A DNA stretch of 64,000 bases from Massospora cicadina (taxonomy: Eukaryota > Entomophthoromycota > Entomophthoromycetes > Entomophthorales > Entomophthoraceae): NCBI GenBank assembly GCA_022478985.1, contig JAKSZP010000101.1:124001-188000 (forward strand), given 5' to 3'. A program made the translations under genes and the position numbers. Below, one piece after another: positions 56,171 to 64,000 of the stretch. The notes below the pieces were generated by a model. The model had not been told where the DNA came from and did not search any database. It saw nothing but the letters and a program-made list of their open reading frames with translations. The stretch's first letter is position 1. The number at the start of each line of letters is the position of its first letter.

Positions 56171-57459
56171 ACCAAAGGTTATTATTTTACATTGCCACTA
56201 TCTTCGAAGTTATCACTAAATATTGAAAAATGACCTAAAAAGGTGCAATTTAATGCTAAAGTGTCAATTTCAACAAATAAACCCAGATCCTTGAGATCCA
56301 TTGTTAGGTGAACATAGTCCATCCGTGGAAAAATTGCAAGAATATGCTGGAGAACTATCAGCTCCATAAGTAACATCCAGATTGCACGGCATTTGCCCAA
56401 AAATGTAATGCTGATAAAAGAGACATAACTTCCCCAAGATAAAGGTGTGGAGCTGTGTTAAAATACACTCTCAAAACTATAACACAGAGGCACCGCACAA
56501 AAAATTGTCCGCATCTGGATTTGTCCATACAAGGTGATTCATCAAGTAATTCTGGGTGCCTTTTTACTGCCTATCTAGAAAGATCAGGATCTCATCCCGT
56601 CATTCATAAATCTCAACTCAAAATTTCTTAGGGGCACTCTGACAGAGAAAACCTTCCCTCTTCAACATGAATTAATTATAGCTCCTAGGTATGAAGCTGA
56701 GATTGTGGAAAGCACGTTGTTGTATAGCCAGTGAAAGTATCTGGTAAAATGAAAAGGGTTATTTTATTGTTGAGAACACATGATAAACAGCTGAAGATTG
56801 CTTTCATTTTTAAACAAAATCAGGAGAAACTTAATTTTTAATTAGATGGTGTTATAATATAAGAAATTTACAGATAATTGCATTATCCTTTTAACGATAA
56901 TGACAATCTTGGAAGTTTCATTGAATTGATTCTAATTTATAAGACTATATTAATTCTTTTATAGTCTTAGTGAGTTGGCTGAATCCAATGAAAGCTAATA
57001 CAAACCCTTCAAAGTTTAGTAAATCATACAATAAGGCTAAACCTTTGGATAAAAAGTTATAACTGAAGATTCAAAGGGTTGTCTATAGATAGGGTTTCAT
57101 TAATGATGGTAGAATTTACACTTATGAAGAAATTCTACTGAATGCATGAAAGAATCAGTATAAAAAATAGATAATGTGCGAGTATTTGTTTAAACAAGTA
57201 CAACGTCAGCTGAAAGAGGGTCCATCCTTTAAATAAATTATTAAAGCTTGTGCAAATGGTGCCAATTAATCTTATGAATTTAAAAAGATTTTTTACATGC
57301 ATAGATTAAATTGCCTAGACGTAGTCAAAGTTTATGCAATTGCTATTTTAGCTTTTTAAGGGTGAAGGAGTTGCTTTTCATTATAGTTTAGACTCCTTAT
57401 GCAGTTGATAAATTTATATAAACAAAATAATGCCCTAAATTTATAAAATTATTAGCATG
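56171..57459. other. AT-rich non-coding stretch
   Basis: No conserved frame or repeat partner is seen. The frame 56182-56400 has no recognisable motif. Confidence 0.4.
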
Positions 57460-57969
57460 TGTTGGGATTGAGTAGCTGAGGGCAATAGTTCTTCCAAAGC
57501 ATATCAAAATGGATGGGTTAAAAGGTCCCGCAGCAAGCAGACAGTGGGGAGAGCTGGGAATCCTAATTGTAGGGGCAGGTAACTTGATATAAGCTGGATA
57601 ATAGGTGAAGAGGGACCTATTGTATTAAACCAGGGAAGTTGACGGCTGGAGAGGAGCTTGCTGTACAGAGGCTTTAAAAATAAATAAAACTAAAAATGAA
57701 TTGGAGATAAAAACGTAACTTTAACTAAGAAAAGGCTGATAATATATAGGCGAGGTTTTCCTCCTAATCCTTTCAAATAGTGACGTCCTCCACCGGCAAG
57801 ATCTTTGGCATCCTGATGTTGATCAGGTGGGGAGTTGACTACAGGCTTCCTTATAACAAATCAATTAGGGGGCGGAAAATAAGGCTCCATTAGAGGAAAA
57901 TTTGGAGAGGTATCAGAAGTAGGGAAATTCAAATTAGATTGATTGGGAGCAGGTTAAAACCAAACAACA
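57460..57969 (-). repeat. Element E 3' LTR
   Basis: It starts TGTTGGGATTGAG and ends CCAAACAACA on the plus strand (510 bp). It is followed by CCCCCCTTAAG, the polypurine tract on the element strand. The first about 187 bp match 63814-64000 closely (CAAAATGGATGGGTTAAAAG, GTAGGGGCAGGTAACTTGAT). Confidence 0.85.
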
Positions 57970-58087
57970 CCCCCCTTAAGATCTTACTGAAGGGGATAAT
58001 ACTTGCGCAGAAAATGGCTGTGGACATGATTAACTACCATGCCAGTACCAGTAGCAGCGATAGAATATTCAGGGCCCCTATGGTGTA

Positions 58088-59160
58088 TCACCCAGTAGGG
58101 ACCAGACCAAGTGGTGGCAAACTTATGGGTCCTGCCCCAGGGCGATGGTGATAGAACAAGACTAGATCTCCTAAAGAGTATTCAGGGAGCGCAGGACGGT
58201 GCTCATTGGCTCGAACTCCTTCTCTAAAATTGGTAGTTTTGATAGATCCATTGGCCATAGCTTGGAGACATATGATCTCATCAGTTAGCCGTTTCAGGGT
58301 AAGCTCTACATTACTTAGATTTGCTGATGCAAGGATAGGTTGAAGACTGGAAGGCAAAAGAGGCTCGCGCCCATATAGGGCTTGGAAAGGGGACATCTTA
58401 ATCATCCTGTGATAGCTAAATTGGTAGGCCAATAAGGCACTAGGGAGAAAATCATTCCAATGCACAGGGTCTGAAGCAGCTAATTTTCGTAGAATGGAAA
58501 TTAATGTACCATTAGCACGCTCTACCACGCCATTGGTGGTGGGGTGATATGGTGTAGTGAAGAGGTGCTTTATACCTAGCAAAGAAGTTAATTCCTGGAC
58601 TATAGAGGATTAAAATTTTTGCCATTGTCTGATAAAATTACCCGCGGGCAACCATGACGGGAAAATCCATGTTGTTACATGAAGAGGGCAGTAACTCTAG
58701 AAGTAGCATGAGAGACTGAAGTGGCCTCAACCCACTTGGTTAGTTGGTAAATGGCAAGGATAATATAGCGATGGCCATAGACACCCACAGGTAGTGGACC
58801 CACAATATCAATGCTAACAGTATCAAAAGGGGCCCCAGGGGCTACAAGCTCAAATTTAAAGTGAGGATTAGACTTGTCTTGGGAATGGCAGGTGAAGCAA
58901 CTTTCCAAAACATCATAAATGGACTCAGCCATACTCTCCCAATAGCATTTGGTTTTTAGCCACTCAAGGGTTTTCTTTACAGCCCCATGCCCAAGGGTCT
59001 TATGGGCTTCCATGATAGTTTCAGTCTGAAGAGAAGGGCGGAGATAGGGCAGAAAAGCGGTGCCAACCTGTTTTACCAAGACACCATCAACGACTTTAGT
59101 TTTAGAAGCCATCTTCTTTATTCCGGCTTGAATGTCTGGAGATTCCTGAGACCACAATCT
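58088..59160 (-). pseudogene. Element E integrase
   Basis: The frame 59157-58675 has the HHCC domain (AHKTLGHGAVKKTLEWLKTK, CFTCHSQDKSNPHFKF). The catalytic core start follows: VSIDIVGPLPVGVYGHRYII and AIYQLTKWVEATSVSHATS, where the usual DH reads YQ. After a break near 58620, the frame 58582-58088 continues LFTTPYHPTTNGVVERANGT with the catalytic Glu, then SYHRMIKMSPFQALYGREPL and a tail with YSLGDLVLFYHHRPG. It would insert cDNA into the genome. One block between the halves is out of frame, so it is not functional as it stands. Confidence 0.82.
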
Positions 59161-60728
59161 AGGGCTAGGGAGAAGCTCAAAAAGTCAATCTTCTTCAGGA
59201 ATAGTTACATGTAAAATAGGGAGGCGAGATAGCCCATCCACATTTTGATGAATGGCGCTGGCTCTGTGAACTATAGAAAAATCATAGTTTTGGAGTCTGA
59301 GGGCCCAGAGAGCTAACCTCCCATAAGAAACTTTCATTTGACAAGGTCAACGGTGGGAGGAATGATCAGTGACTATTGTACAATGTTTACCATACAAATA
59401 GGGGCGGAAGTGTTTGATAGCAAGTAAAACTGCCAGGCACTCATGTTCAGTTATAGACTAATTACGATCAGCCTTAGTTAACGTCTGGTAAGATAGGCAA
59501 CTGGGTGGTCAACTTGGTCTAACTGGGAAAGGATGGCGCCTACAGCGGTGTCACTGGCATCAGTGAATAGAACAAAAGTTGCTCAAAGTTAGGATGTATC
59601 AAGATAGGGGCTGATGACAAGGCAGTGAATAAGGAAATGAAGGTCTGTTGTTGTTCAGGGCCCCAAAAGAAGGACACGTCTTTGTGTAGGAGTTCAACTA
59701 AGGGTTCATCAAGGTCAGCGAAGTGAGAGATAAACTGGCAGTAGTAGCCCACCATTCCCAGAAAGACATGGATGTCTTGCAAATTCTTTGGAGCGGGCAT
59801 GCATTCAATGGCAGAGACCTTATCTGGGATGGGGAGGATACCTTGCCGCGTCACCTTGTGTCCTAAAAAGGTCCATTTTACGTTCAAAGAATTTACATTT
59901 AGAGGGTTTTAGCTATAAGGAGGCCTCCTCTATTCACTGAAATACCTGATGAAGATGATCGAGGTGTGCAGTAAATGTTTGGGATAAGACAGTGACATCA
60001 TCAAGGTATACTAACACACACATGAGTTTAAGGTCCCCAAACAACTGGTCCATAGCCCGTTGGAAGGTAGCAGGGGCATTGTATAACCCCTGTTGCATAT
60101 TGATGGGCTTGAACAACCCTTTTGGGAAACAAGGGCACACTTGGCACAATCCTCAGGGGAAAGATCAATCTGCCAGTAGCCACTGGCCAGGTTCATTGCA
60201 GAAAAGTATTGAGCCAGATAAGGAGCGTAAGGAGTCATCAATACGGGGTAAATGGTAGCTGTCCTTGCGCTTAATGGAGTTCATTCATCGATAGTCCATA
60301 ACAACATGATGGCTCTCATCCTTCTTCTTAATCAACAGGAGAGGGGAGGACCAGGGACTACGTGATGGTTGAAGGAGGTCAGCATCAAGCAATTGCTTTA
60401 GTTCGAGAGTAACCTGGGCTTCTTCAGTTTTTGATTTGCGATAAGGTTGAGAGCAAAAAGGAGCAGCATCTCCAGTATTGACCTGGTGTTGAACACCTTG
60501 CATATGGCCATAATCGTGAGGGCCAGAGGAGAAAATATCTGAATACTCATTGATCAAAGCTTTGGCAGCCACTTTTTGTTCATCTGACAAATCAGAACTA
60601 ATTTGTACAGTCACTGCATCAACAACAGGAGGCTCCTCTAACCTAAAGTCATGAAGGGTCCCAAAGCCATGAACCCCCACCACCTGGTCATAAGGTAAGA
60701 GGCGGACATAAGTGATAGGTTGGTTCAT
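59160..60728 (-). pseudogene. Element E reverse transcriptase and RNase H
   Basis: The frame 60728-60285 starts MNQPITYVRLLPYDQVVGVH and has INEYSDIFSSGPHDYGHMQG and LLQPSRSPWSSPLLLIKKKD followed by VVMDYR. 60241-60011 has FSAMNLASGYWQIDLSPED. 60149-59934 has INMQQGLYNAPATFQRAMDQ and catalytic VLVYLDDVTVLSQTF. 59887-59540 is thumb and connection (MNVKWTFLGHKVTRQGILPI, FLGMVGYYCQFISHF). RNase H sequence continues to about 59160. The three pieces are in different frames but in the correct order. Confidence 0.85.
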
Positions 60729-60729
60729 C

Positions 60730-61742
60730 TCAACTACTTTTAGGAGACCGGGAGAGGTTGGCTAAAAGAACAGTGACAGTGCCTTGATAAGCGGGATCTA
60801 AAACCCCTGGACAGGGGATAGCTTTGAATACAGAAGGGTTAGGTAAACTATATAATTCAAGCAAATGATTAGGAGGGGGAACCAACTGGATCCCAGTGTC
60901 TACCAGGATTTGAGCCTGCGGAGGTATAGTAAGGACTTGGGGAGAATGTATAGGCATCCCCACCTCAGCCTCTACCATGGGAGGGGGCAACTTAACTTTG
61001 GACCCCAACACATAATATTCTAAATGCTCAATGGAATCAGGAGACTCAAGCAGGCTCTTCCTTAACTTCCGCTTCCCTTTTTCCTTGAGAGCAGAAGTTA
61101 AAAGTAAAGGGACATGGTATCCTAATATAGAAATGAAATTACCTTTAAAATTTATAATGACAGCATGTTCCATAGGAAAACAGTGCCCAATAGGAGGTCA
61201 AAGCTATTATTATCTAAGGCTACAGCAGGAATAGAGAGCTGTAGGCCGCCTAACTTTAGGGGCAGGTGGGAGTAAGCACCTATAGCTCAAGCATATGTGG
61301 TACCAGCAGTCCCATATTCTGAAGAATGGTTAAGATCAGGCTGAATCTTAATTTTGCCAATTAATCGAGAAGAAATGATGCTAATTGGATAGCCAGAGTC
61401 AACAATAGCAAGAACCTTCACCTTGTGAACCACCTCTTCAATACAGGTTACCGTCACTCCCCACTGAGCTTGGATAGAATATATAGCTGCAGGGGCTGAC
61501 TTGGAAAGAGGATAAGAAAAAATATCTCTAGGTTTAATATCAATGGAAGGCTCAATAGGTGTTTCCTCTTCAGGAGCACTAGGGCCAATAAGGTCAGTGG
61601 AAACAGTATGAACTGATTGTTCTCGAGGCGCAGTAAAGTTGTTAGCATAGGGAGCCTCTCGCCCTATGCTGATCCCTCTTTTGCTTTCTCCTTGGCCAAC
61701 TTTGTCTAACAATGCTGAATGGTGTGGTTGCAACGACCACAA
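60730..61742 (-). pseudogene. Element E protease and linker
   Basis: The frame 61742-61287 contains TCIEEVVHKVKVLAIVDSGY followed by PISIISSRLIGKIKIQPDLN, an aspartic protease flap-to-active-site segment with DSGYP. After a short break, 61173-60730 reads IINFKGNFISILGYHVPLLL, then a linker ending CPGVLDPAYQGTVTVLLANL. The same linker block is in element A. The protease would cleave gag-pol. Confidence 0.8.
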
Positions 61743-63323
61743 TAGGTGCAGTTAGGTTGAGCTCGGGTTTTTCCAGACTCATTGTTGTTCACCACTTTAA
61801 TTTTAGGACGTGAGGCGGAAGCAGAAGCAGGAGCAGGAGCTGCAGTAACTACATAAGTAGGAATTTCAAGAAGGGCCTCCTTAATATCTAAAATAGAAGT
61901 AAAGTTTCATTTAACAGAAGTCATGTGAAGATGGAGCTGCGGGTTAAACTCTAAAGCAGACAGGACGACAACAACAGCATCGTCAAGAGTGAGGCAGTTG
62001 TTAGTTACCAATGTTTGAGTCTCAGCATAGAATCAAGCAGCAAACTCAGCGGGAGATTCGCCACATCTTAACTTAATACTCATAAAGTCCTGCTTCTGAT
62101 TTGCCAAGGTGAGATCACTACCAAATTCTTTAATAAGTTCAGCCTTCACCTCAGCCAAGTGCTGCATCTCATGAGGTGGGGTACCATAATTTCTTGGGCG
62201 GATCTACTAAGGCAAGAGGGTAAGTATTTAACCTTTTGTCAATCAGGAGTTTCCTCCATCACGTTTTCATAAATATATAGAAATGAAGTGATACTTCTTT
62301 CTCTCGGGGTGAACTTGTCTTTAAAAGAGGGTTTAAACGTAGTTTCCCATGGGAGCTGAAATAACATTGAGCCTACTGGGCTAAGTTGATTCAATTCAGA
62401 TAGCTCGGATTCAGACAGAGTCACGGGATTCCAATTTAATTCAGCTTGTTTTTAAAAATGGGTTAGATCGTTTTGAAGAGCCCCAATTTGGGCAATTAAG
62501 ACTCAGTGGATGATTTTTGTTGAAGTTCGTTGCAAAATTATTCCATTTCAACAGGTAGACTTTAAACTAGGGTTCAGAGCTCAGAATTATCTTGCTCCAA
62601 CCTAACAATTTTTTATTTTTGGTGAGTTAAATCATCAGTGAGAGAATCATAAAGATGGTAAGAGTTATCCAACCCTTCCTTAATTGCATTAACAGGAAGG
62701 TTTGGATCAATAGGTTCTCCAGAGCGAGTTAGTTAACAGCTTTGAGCAATATTTTCAAGATTTTGTTTAAGAGTAAGAAGGCGGCTTTTTGAGGAAGGAT
62801 CCTCCAGAGGGGAAGGTAAGTGCACAGTTGAACCTAGAGGACCAGGAGGACCAGGAGGCCCAGGGGGCCAGCTGGCCCAGGTGGCTCTTCACTTTCATCC
62901 CAACCAGGGGGCCCCATCACTCCAATGGGACCAGCTGATCCTTGCTCCCCGGGGGCCTGAGGGACCCACAGGGCCAGGGGGCCCTGGAATCTCAGGCACG
63001 CTTGAAACATTAAATGCTGGTTGGATTGTTGATTCAATCTGGCTTATTCATTCAAAAGGTTTGTTTGGTAAAAGCATTAAGTTGGCTGGTGAGGTTGGTA
63101 ATAGCTTGTTGCAACTGACTCTTGATAATGGTGGTAATCTCAGTAAATTGGGTAGCTGCTTCCTCGCGAAGCAGGCTAGCCATCCCACATCCAGTTGGGA
63201 GAATTGGTTTTGAATAGAGATAAGTTGGGCGCGGTTTTCCAGAATAGCCTCACGGTTATCTCTTATGAAGGAAGAAGCTGAGTTGTAGAAATCTAGAAGG
63301 TAGGAGTGTAGCTCTTGTGACAA
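61709..63323 (-). pseudogene. Element E gag: coiled coil, collagen-like segment, capsid, CCHC
   Basis: It starts MSQELHSYLLDFYNSASSFI at 63323, ten bases short of 470 from the PBS. The N-terminus is helical (DNREAILENRAQLISIQNQF; after a frameshift REEAATQFTEITTIIKSQLQ, then QAITNLTSQLNAF). Then come a collagen-like Gly-X-Y segment (62832-62991), a further coiled region near 62580-62780, a capsid block KPSFKDKFTPRERSITSFLY matching element A, and finally the intact knuckle C-TY-C-GRCN-H-TIQH-C at 61709-61750. Several indels and stops interrupt it. Confidence 0.75.
62832..62991 (-). other. Collagen-like Gly-X-Y segment in element E gag
   Basis: Reading the minus strand and allowing two one-base shifts in C-runs gives about 15 Gly-X-Y triplets: GPPGPVGPSGP, GEQGSAGPIGVMGPPGWD, a short acidic break (ESEEP), and PGPAGP..GPPGPPGPLG. 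Pro is the dominant X/Y residue. Neither A, B nor D gag shows this. It sits between two helical regions, the arrangement used by trimeric fibres with collagen shafts, though that structural reading is inference. Confidence 0.7.
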
Positions 63324-63789
63324 GGTAAACTGTCACAAGATTTCTTGATGGTGAATCCCCATCATTTGAACTAAATGGTGAATGGCGGGGTGCACAAACT
63401 GTCGCAAATATCACTCTGTGCAAGATACTCCTACTTTGGAGCCGGATAAGGTGGCAGATTCATATAGCGCCACATATTATTGGGAACTGCAGAGGCTTAG
63501 TTATGATGGGAGAGATCTCCAGGGAAAAGGGCACCTAGAAGTAATTGACTAATAGCATCAGCAACACCTGTAGGCTGAAAACTATAGTTTTGGGGTTCTA
63601 GGGCCATAATAGAGATATTGAGCATAGCACCGAGTCGCATAAAATTGGGTTTATTGTTCTCAAGGTCGCGATTTCCATTGGAGGTTACCCATTAGGTGAC
63701 GCCGGATATTTCAGTAAGGGGCCAAGTAGAGTATTGGCGAGGATCATCCATTGTGAATATATTTATTCACTAGGTAGCTCAGGAGAGTA

Positions 63790-63806
63790 CCTGGCAGAAA
63801 GCACCA
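63790..63806 (-). promoter_or_regulatory. Element E primer binding site
   Basis: The minus strand reads TGGTGCTTTCTGCCAGG, seven bases inside the LTR, with an intact TGG start. It would pair with a tRNA ending CCTGGCAGAAAGCACCA. I cannot name that tRNA with confidence. Confidence 0.6.
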
Positions 63807-63813
63807 ATTATTT

Positions 63814-64000
63814 TGTTAGGATTGGGTATCTGAGGGCAATAGTTCCTCCTAAGCGTATCAAAATGGATGGGTTAAAAGGTCCTGCAGCAAGCAGACAGCG
63901 GGGAGAGCTGGGAATCATAATTGTAGGGGCAGGTAACTTGATATAAGCTGGAGAATAGGTGACGAGGGACCTATTGTATTAAACCAGGGAAGTTGACAGC
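63814..64000 (-). repeat. Element E 5' LTR, window-truncated
   Basis: It starts TGTTAGGATTGGG and matches 57460 onward to the window end with few differences. The rest lies beyond the window. Confidence 0.85.

Larger units (their letters stand above)
57460..64000 (-). mobile_element. Gypsy-type LTR retrotransposon E, 5' LTR incomplete
   Basis: A minus-strand element with 3' LTR 57460-57969, purine tract, pol 58088-61742, gag 61709-63323, PBS 63790-63806 and 5' LTR from 63814 to the window edge. It has the longest surviving frames of the LTR elements here, and its two LTR segments are very similar over the 187 bp visible, so it is probably the youngest of them. Pol is related to element A. 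Gag contains a collagen-like insert. Confidence 0.88.

Noticed and set aside
1..64000. CRISPR arrays, bacterial operons, rRNA or phage genes
   Set aside because: No regularly spaced repeats, ribosome binding site patterns or rRNA-like blocks were seen; the content is eukaryotic retroelements.

Overview
The window looks like eukaryotic, AT-rich, repeat-dominated DNA. I see no host gene, rRNA, CRISPR array or intact long reading frame. Almost everything recognisable is a retroelement or a decayed piece of one. The elements are Ty3/gypsy-type LTR retrotransposons, non-LTR (LINE) retrotransposons with an AP endonuclease, RT and a C-terminal zf-RVT finger, ORF1-only LINE relatives, and one tRNA-headed SINE. 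That mixture would suit a large-genome fungus (a rust or an entomophthoralean, for instance). This is only a guess, because no host gene is present to test it.

Layout. 1-3044: two minus-strand LINE-related ORF1 relics (F0, F1). 3045-14604: remains of an LTR element (H) interrupted by LTR fragment C and by a complete 6.4 kb minus-strand LINE (LINE1, 7210-13638, with target-site duplication). 14911-15203: a SINE. 15374-21334: minus-strand gypsy element A, cut at its 5' LTR. 21335-29462: plus-strand gypsy element B with both LTRs, followed by a second C LTR fragment. 31061-36289: a complete plus-strand LINE (LINE2) with target-site duplication. 36307-44860: AT-rich DNA with a gypsy pol relic, a pair of inverted Ala/Pro-rich repeats, a 5'-truncated LINE copy (F3) and a decayed LTR element (J). 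44873-46767: a 1.9 kb ORF1-only LINE derivative (F2). 48949-56165: minus-strand gypsy element D with both LTRs and a target-site duplication. 57460-64000: minus-strand gypsy element E, whose 5' LTR runs off the window.

How the parts relate. LINE1, F2 and F3 share their 3' terminal sequence, and LINE1, F0, F1 and probably F2 share a similar 5' end. The SINE shares its 3' tail with LINE2, which suggests it was mobilised by LINE2-type machinery. Two insertions of only 15-16 bp, inside elements A and B, equal the last bases of LINE1 and are flanked by target-site duplications. They look like extreme 5'-truncated LINE insertions. Element E has a collagen-like Gly-X-Y segment inside gag. Many in-frame stops are TGA where the conserved protein has Arg, which suggests C-to-T decay of CGA codons.
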